Shown piece by piece: positions 18,149 through 28,133 of a stretch of 64,000 nt of DNA. This DNA comes from an uncultured Pelagibacteraceae bacterium (GTDB lineage: Bacteria; Pseudomonadota; Alphaproteobacteria; Pelagibacterales; Pelagibacteraceae). Every line of letters starts with the position of its first letter. Positions within the stretch are counted from its first letter, which is position 1. The stretch covers positions 62,001-126,000 of the forward strand of contig CACMZL010000004.1 in the NCBI GenBank assembly GCA_902618205.1, written 5' to 3'. Made by a program: the position numbers and the translations under genes. A model generated the notes under the pieces. It worked only from the letters and a program-made list of their open reading frames with translations, was not told the origin of the DNA and ran no database searches.

Positions 18149-19225
18149 ATGAAAAATATACTTATAGTAACAGGTGGTTCTGGTGGCCACGTAGTACCAT
18201 CTACCTCTTTGTTTGAACATTTGAAAAACAAATTTTCTGTAAAAATGGTATCTGATTTGAGAGGAAGTAAATATATAAACACTAAAGAATTTAAATATGA
18301 ATTAATAGATGTGCCTAATTTATTTTTAAAACCTTATTTACTTCCAATAAATATTTTTAAATATTTTCTAAACATTTTTCAATCTATTAGATTTTTAAAA
18401 AATAATAAGACAAATATTGTAATTAGTACTGGTGGGTACATGACATTTCCATTTTGCTTAGCTGCATTTATATTACAAAAAAAAGTTCTCTTGTTTGAGC
18501 CTAATAGTGTTTTAGGTAGATCTAACCGCTTTGCTTTGAAATTTTCAACAAAAATAATTTGTTACGATGAAAATTTAAGAAACTTCCCAATAAAATATAA
18601 TTCTAAAAAAGTTATAGTCAAACCCATTTTAAAAAAAGAATTATATAACTTAGAAAAAAATATAATTAATTTAAAAAAGGAAATAAAAAAAATTCTTATC
18701 ATCGGTGGCAGTCAGGGGGCCTCGTTTTTTGATGAAAATATTACTGAATTAATTATCGAAATTTCAAAAAAACGAAATTTCGAAGTTATACAACAAATAT
18801 CAAATATTAATAATTTATCTTCAATAAAAAATAAATATGACAAATCAAATATAAACTACAAATTTATTGAATTTACCAATGATAGTCATGAACTCTACAA
18901 TGGTATAGATTTAGCAATTACCAGAGGAGGCGCAAGCACATTAAGTGAACTTTCATTCTTAAACATACCATTTATTTCTATACCTCTCCCATCTGCAAGA
19001 GATAACCACCAATTCTATAATTCAGAATTTTATTATAAAAAAAATTGTTGTTGGTTAATAAAGCAAAAAGAATTCGAATTTAAAAAATTTTCAAAGATGA
19101 TATTTGAAATATTTAACGATTATAAAAATTATAACGAAAAATTTAAAAATCTTGAGGAAATTACTAAAAAAAATACTTGGAATAATATAAACAATAAGAT
19201 TATAGAAATTATAGATGAAAATTAA
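18149..19225 (+). CDS. murG: Lipid II-forming GlcNAc transferase MurG
   Basis: It adds GlcNAc to lipid I on the cytoplasmic face of the inner membrane. It is a 358-residue GT28 protein with the glycine-rich N-terminal TGGSGGHVVPS, STGGYMTFPF, EPNSVLGRSNR, IIGGSQGASFFDENI, and the UDP-binding AITRGGASTLSELSFLNIPFISIPLPSARDNHQ. It overlaps murC by 11 bases. Confidence 0.97.
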   Translation: MKNILIVTGGSGGHVVPSTSLFEHLKNKFSVKMVSDLRGSKYINTKEFKYELIDVPNLFLKPYLLPINIFKYFLNIFQSIRFLKNNKTNIVISTGGYMTFPFCLAAFILQKKVLLFEPNSVLGRSNRFALKFSTKIICYDENLRNFPIKYNSKKVIVKPILKKELYNLEKNIINLKKEIKKILIIGGSQGASFFDENITELIIEISKKRNFEVIQQISNINNLSSIKNKYDKSNINYKFIEFTNDSHELYNGIDLAITRGGASTLSELSFLNIPFISIPLPSARDNHQFYNSEFYYKKNCCWLIKQKEFEFKKFSKMIFEIFNDYKNYNEKFKNLEEITKKNTWNNINNKIIEIIDEN

Positions 19226-20597
19226 TATCGGAAAAACTGAACTAATTCATTTTGTTGGAATTGGTGGTATTGGCATGAGTGGCTTAGCATTAATAATGGA
19301 TAGTTTAGGTTTTAAAATACAAGGAAGTGACAAATCAGATAATAAAAATCTTAATTTACTAAGAAAAAGAAAAATTCCAATTTATTTAAATCATAATAAG
19401 CAAAATATAAAAAATTGTACTGTATTAGTAGTTTCATCAGCTATAAAAAAATCAAATCCCGAATATAAACAAGCTAAAAAATTAAACTTACCGATATATA
19501 AAAGAGGAGAGTTGTTAGGTCATATAGTTTCTTTAATGAAAAATATTGTTGTGACAGGATCACACGGTAAAACAACAACAACATCAATTTTGTCAAACAT
19601 TATGAACTACGCAAAATTAGATCCGACAATAATTAATGGAGGTGTTTTGAATTCAATAGGAAGTTCGGCAAAATTAGGAAAAAGCGACTGGAGTTTAGTT
19701 GAGTCAGATGAGTCAGATGGCAGCTTTCTACAAATACCTTTTAATTATTCAATAATAACAAACATTGACAATGAACACTTGGATTATTACAGAACTATGA
19801 AAAATTTAAAAAATAAATTCATAGAATTTATTGATAAAACACCTTCTTTCGGAAAGGCTTTTCTGTGTTTAGATGACAGAAATGTAAAAAATATTTTACC
19901 AAAAATTAAAAATAACAATTACTATACATTTGGTTTAAATAAGAAATCAAATTTTCATATTTTCAATATTATTCAGAACAAAAGTTATTCAAAATTTAAT
20001 ATTAAAATAAAAATACCGGGCAAAACAAAAATTATAAAAAATATTTCAATACCTTTGTTAGGTTTGCATAATATAAAAAATGCAACATCTGCATTAGCAG
20101 TAGCTTTTTCAATTGGTGTATCGGATAAAATAATTAAATTAGGTCTCAAAAACTTTAATGGAGTCCAGAGAAGATTTAATTTCTTATTTGAAATTAATAA
20201 AGTGCCATTTTTCGACGACTACGCTCATCATCCAACTGAAATTACATCAGTGTTAGATGGTGTCAGTAAAGTATATAATAAAGAAGAAATAGTTTGTATT
20301 TTTCAACCGCATAGAATTTCAAGAGTAAAAAATTTAAAAATTGAATTTTCTAAATGCTTTAAAAATGCAAACACAGTTTTACTTTGTCCAATTTATAAAG
20401 CTAGTGAAACTATAAAATTAGGATTCCCATATACTTCATTTGCAAAATTAATTGCAAAAAATTCTAAAGTTAATCTGATAATGCTTAAAAATGAAATAGA
20501 TTTAAAAAAAATTACAAAAAACATTGCATTTGGAAATAAAATTTTTATTGCTATGGGCGCTGGATCTATAACAAATTGGGTAAGAAATCTTAATTGA
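19215..20597 (+). CDS. murC: UDP-MurNAc:L-alanine ligase MurC
   Basis: It adds the first amino acid, L-Ala, to UDP-MurNAc. The 460 residues show HFVGIGGIGMSGLALIM at the N terminus, the ATP loop VTGSHGKTTTTSIL, ESDESDGSFL, TNIDNEHLDYY, FDDYAHHPTEI and the C-terminal GAGSITNW. The extended overlap with murG suggests translational coupling. Confidence 0.97.
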   Translation: MKINIGKTELIHFVGIGGIGMSGLALIMDSLGFKIQGSDKSDNKNLNLLRKRKIPIYLNHNKQNIKNCTVLVVSSAIKKSNPEYKQAKKLNLPIYKRGELLGHIVSLMKNIVVTGSHGKTTTTSILSNIMNYAKLDPTIINGGVLNSIGSSAKLGKSDWSLVESDESDGSFLQIPFNYSIITNIDNEHLDYYRTMKNLKNKFIEFIDKTPSFGKAFLCLDDRNVKNILPKIKNNNYYTFGLNKKSNFHIFNIIQNKSYSKFNIKIKIPGKTKIIKNISIPLLGLHNIKNATSALAVAFSIGVSDKIIKLGLKNFNGVQRRFNFLFEINKVPFFDDYAHHPTEITSVLDGVSKVYNKEEIVCIFQPHRISRVKNLKIEFSKCFKNANTVLLCPIYKASETIKLGFPYTSFAKLIAKNSKVNLIMLKNEIDLKKITKNIAFGNKIFIAMGAGSITNWVRNLN

Positions 20598-20598
20598 T

Positions 20599-21507
20599 AT
20601 GGAATTAAAAGATATTGTAGATTTTAAAAATAAATATAATGCAGATCTGTTCTTTAATACTGATATCAAAAAATTTAATTGGTTTAATATAGGTGGTAAA
20701 TCAAAAATCTTTTTTAAACCAAAAAATCTAATAGAATTAAAAGAATTCCTAAAAATATATAATAATAGAGCGAAAATGTTCATATTAGGAATGGGTTCAA
20801 ATGTACTATTTAAAGATAATACTTATGAAGGAGTAATAATTAAACTAAGCAACAATTTTAGTACATTATCAAAATTAAAACCAGACACAATAATAGCAGG
20901 CTCAGCTTGCTCACAAAAAAAACTTTCAGAATTTGCATTAGAGAATGGAATAAGTGGTTTTGAATTTATGTACTGTATTCCTGGTTCAGTTGGAGGAGGT
21001 CTTCAAATGAATTCTGGATGTTTTGGGACAGAATTTAAAGACAGATTAATTTCACTACAATGCATTGATACAAATGGAAATATAAAAGTTATTCCGTCTA
21101 ATAAAATTAAATTTCAATATAGAAAGATAGAATTATACGAAAATTTAATTTTTTTAAGTGCTACTTTTAAAGGTAACTTGTCAAATAAAAATAAAATAAA
21201 AAAATTTATGGAAGAATTGTCTACAAAAAAAAATAATTCTCAACCTTCAAAAATTAAGACTGGAGGAAGTACTTTTAAAAACCCAATCGATCAAACAAAA
21301 AGGAAAGCTTGGGAGCTCATAAAAGAATCTGTTCCAGAAAACATAAATTTTGGAGATGCCAGTATATCAAAAAAACATTCAAATTTTTTTATTAATAAAA
21401 ATAATGCATCATTTGATGAAATGATTTCTTTAATAAATTTTGTAAAAAAAAATGTCAAAGATAAAACTGGGATTAACATTAATTTAGAAATCAAAATTAT
21501 AGAATAA
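20599..21507 (+). CDS. murB: UDP-N-acetylenolpyruvoylglucosamine reductase MurB
   Basis: This FAD enzyme reduces enolpyruvyl-UDP-GlcNAc to UDP-MurNAc with NADPH. The 302 residues contain the FAD-binding LGMGSNVLFKDNTYEGVIIKL, the IPGSVGGGLQMNSGCFG core, QYRKIELYEN and KTGGSTFKNP (the catalytic serine is in this region). Size fits the shorter MurB class. One base overlaps with ddl. Confidence 0.95.
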   Translation: MELKDIVDFKNKYNADLFFNTDIKKFNWFNIGGKSKIFFKPKNLIELKEFLKIYNNRAKMFILGMGSNVLFKDNTYEGVIIKLSNNFSTLSKLKPDTIIAGSACSQKKLSEFALENGISGFEFMYCIPGSVGGGLQMNSGCFGTEFKDRLISLQCIDTNGNIKVIPSNKIKFQYRKIELYENLIFLSATFKGNLSNKNKIKKFMEELSTKKNNSQPSKIKTGGSTFKNPIDQTKRKAWELIKESVPENINFGDASISKKHSNFFINKNNASFDEMISLINFVKKNVKDKTGININLEIKIIE

Positions 21508-22427
21508 TGAAAAAAATTTTAATCCTGGCTGGTGGATATTCGAAAGAAAAAGAGGTTAGTATACAAACTGCAAAAAGTGTTTATTCTGAATTAAAAAAAG
21601 ATAGAAAATATAAAATTAAGGTTGTAAATCCCAATGGGAAATTTGTAGATATATTAAGAAAGTTTAAGCCTAATACAGTATTAAATTTATTGCATGGAAG
21701 ATATGGAGAAGATGGTTATATTCAAGCAATTTTAGAATCAGAAAAAGTTAAATATACTCATTCAGGTGTTTTATCATCCTCTTTAGCAATAGATAAAGAT
21801 CTATCAAAAAAAATTTTTATTAAAAATAATATTTTAACACCTAGGTATCTCAAATTCTCCTACAGAAACAATATAAATAAATTAAAATTAATTAATAATT
21901 TAAAAAAAAAAATTGGTTTTCCTTTAGTAGTGAAACCTCTTAATGAAGGTTCTAGTGTAAATGTATTCATATGTAACAAGAATAATGTTTTAAAAACTTT
22001 GAAAAAGCTAAAAGATTACGGAGAAGTTTTACTAGAAAAATATATACCTGGAAGAGAAATACAAGTTGCTATTTTGGCCGATAAGATACTTGGCGCAATT
22101 GAACTTAGGCCAACTAGAAAATTTTATGATTATGAAGCTAAATATAACCCCAAAGCTAAAACAAAACACATAATTCCGGTGGCAATGTCAAAAAATAAAT
22201 ATCAAGAAGTCACAAAAATTGCTCTAAAAGCACATAAAATTTTAAATTGTAGAGGTGTAACTCGGTCTGACTTTAGATTTTATAAAAATAAGTTTTATTT
22301 ATTAGAGACAAATACTCAACCTGGAATGACCTCGCTATCACTAGTACCAGAAATCGCAAATTTTAATAACATTACTTTCAAAAATTTGATAAAAAAAATT
22401 TTGGAAGATGCTTCAATTAATAAATAA
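21507..22427 (+). CDS. ddl: D-alanine-D-alanine ligase
   Basis: An ATP-grasp enzyme of 306 residues that makes the D-Ala-D-Ala dipeptide used by MurF. Motifs: GGYSKEKEVSIQTAKSV, LHGRYGEDGYIQAILE, YTHSGVLSSSLAIDK, FPLVVKPLNEGSSVNV, and the metal-binding end LLETNTQPGMTSLSLVPEIA. It overlaps ftsQ by 20 bases. Confidence 0.96.
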   Translation: MKKILILAGGYSKEKEVSIQTAKSVYSELKKDRKYKIKVVNPNGKFVDILRKFKPNTVLNLLHGRYGEDGYIQAILESEKVKYTHSGVLSSSLAIDKDLSKKIFIKNNILTPRYLKFSYRNNINKLKLINNLKKKIGFPLVVKPLNEGSSVNVFICNKNNVLKTLKKLKDYGEVLLEKYIPGREIQVAILADKILGAIELRPTRKFYDYEAKYNPKAKTKHIIPVAMSKNKYQEVTKIALKAHKILNCRGVTRSDFRFYKNKFYLLETNTQPGMTSLSLVPEIANFNNITFKNLIKKILEDASINK

Positions 22428-23097
22428 AAAAAAAATATATTTTTATTTGATATCGTTTTTGTTTCTATCAACAATATCAAATAATCATTATGTTAATGGT
22501 TTTAAAAAAAATTTTTTGATCAATAAAATTGATATTCAGATAGATAGAACTTATTTAAAAAAAATTATTTCGCAAAATGCAAAATTCTTACTTAATAATA
22601 ACATTTTTTCTATAAATTCAGAGATTTTGAAAGATAAATTTAATAAGTTAAATTATTTAGAAAACATTGAAATAAAAAAAAAATATCCTTCTACAATAAT
22701 AATTAAAGCTAAAAAAACAGAATATTTAGCCGAAACATTTATAGAAGAAAAAAAATACTTTGTAGGAAGGAATGGTAAATTTATTTCTGCCGAATATCAT
22801 GAACATAAAAATTCTTTGCCAATGATTTTTGGTACATTTAAAATAAAAGATTTTTTAAAATTACAATCGGATCTTGATAGAAATAATATCAATTTAAAGG
22901 AAATTAAAAAATATTATTATCATAAAAATAAAAGATGGGATTTATATTTAGATAAAGAAATTATATTAATGTTGCCAAGCAATAATTTAAATGATGCAAT
23001 TAAAATATTTAAAAAATTTAATTTGAATAATGAAATAAAAATAAAAACTATTATAGATCTTCGAATACCAAATAGAATAATAGTAAGAAATGGATAA
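22408..23097 (+). CDS. ftsQ: FtsQ/DivIB-type divisome protein
   Basis: A 229-residue bitopic protein: short cytoplasmic N terminus, one membrane segment (about residues 10-27), then a POTRA-like domain (FLINKIDIQIDRTYLKKII) and the FtsQ/DivIB domain (YLENIEIKKKYPSTIIIKAKKTEYLAE, FVGRNGKFIS). FtsQ recruits FtsLB to the divisome. The sequence is diverged; position between ddl and ftsA supports it. It overlaps ftsA by 8 bases. Confidence 0.9.
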   Translation: MLQLINKKKIYFYLISFLFLSTISNNHYVNGFKKNFLINKIDIQIDRTYLKKIISQNAKFLLNNNIFSINSEILKDKFNKLNYLENIEIKKKYPSTIIIKAKKTEYLAETFIEEKKYFVGRNGKFISAEYHEHKNSLPMIFGTFKIKDFLKLQSDLDRNNINLKEIKKYYYHKNKRWDLYLDKEIILMLPSNNLNDAIKIFKKFNLNNEIKIKTIIDLRIPNRIIVRNG

Positions 23098-24253
23098 AGA
23101 AAATTATATAAATATTTTTGATATTGGATCTTCTAAAATAAGATTTTCTGTTTTTGATAAAAATTTAAATAGTATATTTTCAGATAATATTTATAAAGAA
23201 AAAGACGGAGATATCATCGATTATTCAAATAAAATTAATAAAATTATAAAAAAAGCAGAAAAAAAAATTTTTAATCATATTGAGGATGTCGTTATCGCTA
23301 CAGATACTAAAAAATTAATTACAATAGATATATCAATAAAAGAAAAATTTGATAATGAAATGCAATTAAATAAAATTTATGAAAACCTTTTAAAAGAAAT
23401 TAAACATTTAATAAATTATAATTATCCAAAACATGAAATAATTCATTTAATTGTTACAAAAGCAATAATGGATAAAAATGTATATTTAGAAATTCCAAAA
23501 AAGAATATTGGTGTTAAAAATATATCGGTTGACTTCAAGCTTATTTGCTTTCCAAAGAAATTAATTGAAAATTTAAATTTAAATTTTACAAAATGTAACC
23601 TTGAAATTAAAAGTATTTTCTGCACGAGTTATTTAAAATCAGAAATATGTTTGAAAAAATTTAATAGCGAAGATATTTCTTTTCTTGAAATTGGATTAGA
23701 AAGAAGCAGTTTAATAATTTATAAAAATCGTAAAATTTCAAGTATTAACGTTATACCTATAGGAGGATTGAGTATAACAAAAGATATTGCCAAAATTTTC
23801 AATATAGAATTTGAAGATGCAGAAAAAATAAAAAAACTTTTTAATAAGTCTGGATCTGAATTCTCATACGATCAAAACTTGATAGAGAGCAATTTGCCGA
23901 TTGTTGAAATAATAAAAAAAAATATTTCAATAGATCTTCTAAAAAAAGTGATTTTGTATAGAGTTCAGGAAATTATCGATTTATCCTTTAAACCAACTAC
24001 CATTAATTCAGTAAACCAAAAACTAAAAAATTTTGATTTATATTTATTAGGTGAGGGATCAAAACTACTTAATAATAATTCATTTCATATAAACGATAAA
24101 TTTGGTTTTAATTCAATCAACTTTTATGATCAATCTGACGTTGATATTTGCAATAATGTACTTTTGTATCATCTAAATAATTATAAAAATCCTAAAAACT
24201 TATTAAAAACAAAGGGTTTTTTTGAAAAGTTTTTCAATTTTTTTAGTAAGTAA
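23090..24253 (+). CDS. ftsA: Divergent FtsA, actin-like membrane tether of FtsZ
   Basis: FtsA links FtsZ to the membrane and activates the divisome. The 387 residues have the N-terminal phosphate loop FDIGSSKIRFSV, the SHS2-like region (IIHLIVTKAIMDKNVYLEIPKK), VIPIGGLSITKDIAKIF and a C-terminal amphipathic helix FFEKFFNFFSK for membrane binding. The second phosphate loop reads FLEIGLERSSLIIY instead of the usual D-x-G-G-G-T-T type, and the adenosine motif is LLGEGSKLL, so ATP binding may be altered. The downstream gene is lpxC rather than ftsZ. Confidence 0.87.
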   Translation: MDKENYINIFDIGSSKIRFSVFDKNLNSIFSDNIYKEKDGDIIDYSNKINKIIKKAEKKIFNHIEDVVIATDTKKLITIDISIKEKFDNEMQLNKIYENLLKEIKHLINYNYPKHEIIHLIVTKAIMDKNVYLEIPKKNIGVKNISVDFKLICFPKKLIENLNLNFTKCNLEIKSIFCTSYLKSEICLKKFNSEDISFLEIGLERSSLIIYKNRKISSINVIPIGGLSITKDIAKIFNIEFEDAEKIKKLFNKSGSEFSYDQNLIESNLPIVEIIKKNISIDLLKKVILYRVQEIIDLSFKPTTINSVNQKLKNFDLYLLGEGSKLLNNNSFHINDKFGFNSINFYDQSDVDICNNVLLYHLNNYKNPKNLLKTKGFFEKFFNFFSK

Positions 24254-24315
24254 TTGTATTTTCTTGTAATATTTATTGAGTATTTCGAGAAGTTTCAATT
24301 TTGTATAAGATTTGA

Positions 24316-25236
24316 ATGTCAATTTTAAATCAAAAAACTTTAGCTAAAAATATATCATTTGATGGAATAGGAATTCACACTGGAAGAAAAGCTAAAATAA
24401 AAATATTACCTGCAAAACCAAACACAGGAATTTTATTTAAGAGAACAGACATAAAAGAGAATAACTTAATTCATGCTAATTACATCAACGTAACTGATAC
24501 CAGATTGTGCACTACAATATCGAATGGAAACGGAGTAAGTGTCTCAACTATAGAACATCTTATGGGCGCTTTTTATGCATTGGGAATTGATAATGCATTA
24601 ATAGAGATAGATTCAGCAGAAGTTCCAATATTGGATGGTTCTGCAAAAGAATTTGTTGAATCATTAAATTCAATTGGCACTGTTATCAGTGATCAACCTA
24701 TAAAAGTTATAAAAATAAATAAAAATGTTAAAATTTATGATGAAGAAAAATTTATATCTATAGAAAAATCTAATGTAACAAGTGAAATAGAATTTGAAAT
24801 AAAATATCAAAATAAATTAATCGGAGTGCAAAAAAACAAAGTAAATGTATTTGAAGATAATTTAAATCATATTCTTAATTCCCGAACTTTTTGTTTGTTC
24901 GAAGACATAGAGAAGTTAAAAAAACTTAATTTAGGCAAGGGAGGAAATCTCAATAATGCAATTGTTGTAAAGGATAATAAAGTGTTAAATGAAAATGGAT
25001 TAAGAAACGATCTAGAATTTGTAAATCATAAGATTCTTGATTGTATGGGAGACTTATTTCTATCTGGATATAAAATTATTGGGTCTTTAAAATGTTCACA
25101 GGGTGGACACAATCTTACAAACAAACTTTTGAGAGAAATATTTAGCAATAAAAGTAATTATTCTTTAATTGAGATTAAGGGCAAACAATTACCGCATACT
25201 TTTGCCAATTATCATAATCTCAAATCAATAGCTTAA
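24316..25236 (+). CDS. lpxC: UDP-3-O-acyl-GlcNAc deacetylase LpxC
   Basis: A zinc enzyme for the committed step of lipid A synthesis, so the cell makes lipid A. The 306 residues contain KTLAKNISFDGIGIHTGRKA, the zinc/active-site STIEHLMGAFYALGIDN, EVPILDGSAKEF, NHKILDCMGDLFLSG (second His and Asp) and a late SQGGHNLTNKLL. A gap of 62 bases separates it from ftsA, where ftsZ would normally be. A promoter in the gap is possible but I see no convincing -35/-10 pair. Confidence 0.97.
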   Translation: MSILNQKTLAKNISFDGIGIHTGRKAKIKILPAKPNTGILFKRTDIKENNLIHANYINVTDTRLCTTISNGNGVSVSTIEHLMGAFYALGIDNALIEIDSAEVPILDGSAKEFVESLNSIGTVISDQPIKVIKINKNVKIYDEEKFISIEKSNVTSEIEFEIKYQNKLIGVQKNKVNVFEDNLNHILNSRTFCLFEDIEKLKKLNLGKGGNLNNAIVVKDNKVLNENGLRNDLEFVNHKILDCMGDLFLSGYKIIGSLKCSQGGHNLTNKLLREIFSNKSNYSLIEIKGKQLPHTFANYHNLKSIA

Positions 25237-25274
25237 AGATTAGATATTTTATATTTATCTGATAAAACATTCAG

Positions 25275-26111
25275 ATGAAGATTAAATTTCTTTTTTCATA
25301 TATTTTACTAATTATCTTTCTAACATCCTGTTCAAATAAAGAAGAGAAAATAACCACTATTAAAGAGACTAATTTAGAATCTCAAATGATTGAGGTTTAT
25401 AATCAAGCCATGACGGAGTTTGAGAGAGGAGATGTTATTTTTGCAGGAAAAAAGTTTGGAGAAGTAGAATTATTATATCCCCAATCTATATGGGCTCCCC
25501 GGGCTGTTCTTATGTCAGCATATGGATATTTTTCTCAAGGATATTATGGTGACGCGATTAATGATTTGGAACGTTTTTTAATAAAATATAAAAATCATCC
25601 ACAAGAAGATTACGCATATTATTTATTAGCATTATGTCATTATGATCAAATAGTTGATGAAAAAAAGGATTTAAATGAAATTCAAAAATCAAGAGAATAT
25701 TTTGAATTAATTATAAATAACTATCCAAATACAGATTACGCATTCGATTCAAAGTATAAACTTGAACTTACAATCCAAATGATGGCATCAAAAGAAATGT
25801 ATTTGGCCAGATATTATATTGAAAGAGAAAAGTGGATACCTGCCATAAATAGATTTAAAAAAGTAGTAAATGATTACGATACTACTATATATGTAGAGGA
25901 GGCTCTACATAGACTAGTAGAACTACATTACAAAGTTGGGTTAATTGATGAGTCAAAAAAATATGCTTCACTACTTGGCTATAATTATCAATCAGGTAAA
26001 TGGTATGAACAATCATATAAATTGATAAATACAAATTACAAAACAAAAAAAGATTTAAAACAAGATAAAAGAAATAGTATCTTAAAAAGATTCAAAAAAC
26101 TCTTTAAATAA
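25275..26111 (+). CDS. bamD: Outer-membrane assembly lipoprotein BamD
   Basis: BamD is the essential lipoprotein partner of BamA in inserting beta-barrel proteins. The 278 residues begin with a lipoprotein signal ending LTSC (Cys at about residue 19). Tetratricopeptide-like repeats follow: YNQAMTEFERGDVIFAGKKFGEVELLYPQS, GYYGDAINDLERFLIKYKNHP, YPNTDYAFDSKYKLELT. It lies between lpxC and ligA; many alphaproteobacteria have recN after bamD, but here ligA follows after 9 bases. Confidence 0.95.
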   Translation: MKIKFLFSYILLIIFLTSCSNKEEKITTIKETNLESQMIEVYNQAMTEFERGDVIFAGKKFGEVELLYPQSIWAPRAVLMSAYGYFSQGYYGDAINDLERFLIKYKNHPQEDYAYYLLALCHYDQIVDEKKDLNEIQKSREYFELIINNYPNTDYAFDSKYKLELTIQMMASKEMYLARYYIEREKWIPAINRFKKVVNDYDTTIYVEEALHRLVELHYKVGLIDESKKYASLLGYNYQSGKWYEQSYKLINTNYKTKKDLKQDKRNSILKRFKKLFK

Positions 26112-26120
26112 AAAATCTAA

Positions 26121-28133
26121 ATGGAAATAAAAAATTTAAAGAAAATATATCGCTTTAAATTAAAAGAGTATATTAAACATAATAAACTTTACTATCAGAA
26201 AAGTCGTCCAAAAATTACTGACTCAGAGTTTGATGATTTGAAAAATGAAATTATAGAGCTTGAGAAAAAACATAAATTTTTAAAAAATAGAAGCTCACCA
26301 AGTCATAACGTTGGATATAAGCCTTCAAAATCATTTGATAAGTATCAACACAGAGCATCTATGCTATCACTTTCGAACGCATTTAATGAGGATGATTTAA
26401 AAAATTTTGAAAAAAAAATATTTAATTATTTAAATAAAAATTTGAAACTAGAATATAGTGTAGAACCTAAAATTGATGGAATTTCAGCATCTTTAACCTA
26501 TAGAAAAAAAAAATTAGTTGCCGGTGTATCAAGAGGAGATGGAAAAATAGGTGAGGTAATAACTGAAAATCTAAAAACAATTAAAGACATTCCTTTAGAA
26601 ATTAAAAATTCAAATTTTCCAGATGATATTGAAATAAGAGGTGAAGTATTTATAAAAAAAAAAGACTTTTTTAATATGAGAGACAATTTTGCCAATCCAA
26701 GAAATGCAGCATCTGGTTCTTTAAGACAAAAAAATCCAGAGGAAACAAAAAAAATTCCATTAAACTTTATTGCATATACTTATGGTTACGTGAAAAATAA
26801 TAATTTTAAATTTCAATCAGAATTTTTAAGTGAGTTAAAAAAATGGGGTTTTAAAACCAACAACGATAATAAAGTTTTTATCGGCATAAAAGAATTGATA
26901 AAATTTCATAAATTTTTTGAAAATAAAAGATTTGACTTAGAGTATGATGTTGATGGTTTAGTTTATAAAATTAATGATATTAATCTTCAAGAACGATTGG
27001 GATTTACATCTAATTCCCCTAGGTGGGCAATAGCTCATAAATTTTCAGCTGATAGTGCCCTCACCGAAGTATTAAATATTGATATTCAGATTGGTCGTAC
27101 AGGCGCATTAACTCCAGTTGCAAAAGTAAAACCAATTAATATTGGGGGTGTAATAGTCTCAAATGCAACCCTTCATAATGAAGATGAGATAAAAAGAAAA
27201 GATATAAGAGTAGGTGATACAGTAAAAATTGAGAGAGCAGGAGATGTAATACCTCATGTAATTGAAGTAGATAAGACTAAAAGAAAAAAAAATACTAAAT
27301 CTTTTTTATTCCCAAGAAAATGTCCATCATGTGGATCTGAGACAATTAAAGATTTTAATAAAGTTACAAAAAAGTTTGATGCTGTGAGGAGATGTATAAA
27401 TGATGGATTTACATGTGAACGAATAGCAATTGAAAAAATAAAGCATTTTATATCTAAAGAAGCTTTAAATATTGATGGTTTGGGAAAAAAAGTAGTAGAA
27501 AAATTTTGGGATTTAAAACTAATTAATAAACCTCAAGATATATTCAATCTGAATTACTCTAAAATTGAAAGATTTGAGGGATGGGGTAAATTATCTACTG
27601 ATAATCTTAAGCGATCAATTGAAAAATCAAAAAATGTATCTTTACACAGATTTATTTATTCTTTGGGAATTAGACACATAGGAAATGAAAATGCAAAATT
27701 AATAAGTGAAAATGTAGTTAATATTTCTGATTTTATACAAATAATTAAAACAAATAATTTTCATAAATTTTCGAATATAAATGGAATAGGAGAAACTCAA
27801 ATAAATTCATTAAAAAGTTTTTTTTCGAACAAATTAAACCTAAGTGTACTTATTGAATTAAACAATATATTAAATATTGAAAGTGTTAATCTGAATAAAA
27901 GTGGAATTTTAAATAATAAAACTTTTATGTTCACAGGAAAATTAGTAGGAATGAGTCGAGCTGAGGCAAAATCGATTATAGAGAAAAATTCAGGAACTAC
28001 TTTGACAAGTATAAGCAAAAATCTTAATTATTTGGTAATTGGAGATAAACCAACTAAACGAAAAATAGACGAAGCAAAAAATTTAGGTATAAAAATCATT
28101 TCACAAGATCAGTTAAAAAAACTACTTAATTAA
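26121..28133 (+). CDS. ligA: NAD-dependent DNA ligase LigA
   Basis: It seals nicks in replication and repair using NAD. The 670 residues show all domains: Ia (YYQKSRPKITDSEFDDL), adenylation with K117 in EPKIDG, OB-fold (IQIGRTGALTPVAKVKP), a Cys4 zinc finger (CPSCG ... RRCINDGFTCER), helix-hairpin-helix repeats (NIDGLGKKVVEKF, NINGIGETQINSLKSF) and a C-terminal BRCT domain. Its last 12 bases overlap the end of the convergent peptidase gene. Confidence 0.97.
   Translation: MEIKNLKKIYRFKLKEYIKHNKLYYQKSRPKITDSEFDDLKNEIIELEKKHKFLKNRSSPSHNVGYKPSKSFDKYQHRASMLSLSNAFNEDDLKNFEKKIFNYLNKNLKLEYSVEPKIDGISASLTYRKKKLVAGVSRGDGKIGEVITENLKTIKDIPLEIKNSNFPDDIEIRGEVFIKKKDFFNMRDNFANPRNAASGSLRQKNPEETKKIPLNFIAYTYGYVKNNNFKFQSEFLSELKKWGFKTNNDNKVFIGIKELIKFHKFFENKRFDLEYDVDGLVYKINDINLQERLGFTSNSPRWAIAHKFSADSALTEVLNIDIQIGRTGALTPVAKVKPINIGGVIVSNATLHNEDEIKRKDIRVGDTVKIERAGDVIPHVIEVDKTKRKKNTKSFLFPRKCPSCGSETIKDFNKVTKKFDAVRRCINDGFTCERIAIEKIKHFISKEALNIDGLGKKVVEKFWDLKLINKPQDIFNLNYSKIERFEGWGKLSTDNLKRSIEKSKNVSLHRFIYSLGIRHIGNENAKLISENVVNISDFIQIIKTNNFHKFSNINGIGETQINSLKSFFSNKLNLSVLIELNNILNIESVNLNKSGILNNKTFMFTGKLVGMSRAEAKSIIEKNSGTTLTSISKNLNYLVIGDKPTKRKIDEAKNLGIKIISQDQLKKLLN

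Noticed and set aside
24254-24315. A promoter for lpxC in the ftsA-lpxC gap
   Set aside because: TATAAG-like and TTGAGT-like hexamers are present but spaced about 22 bases apart, too far for a standard promoter.
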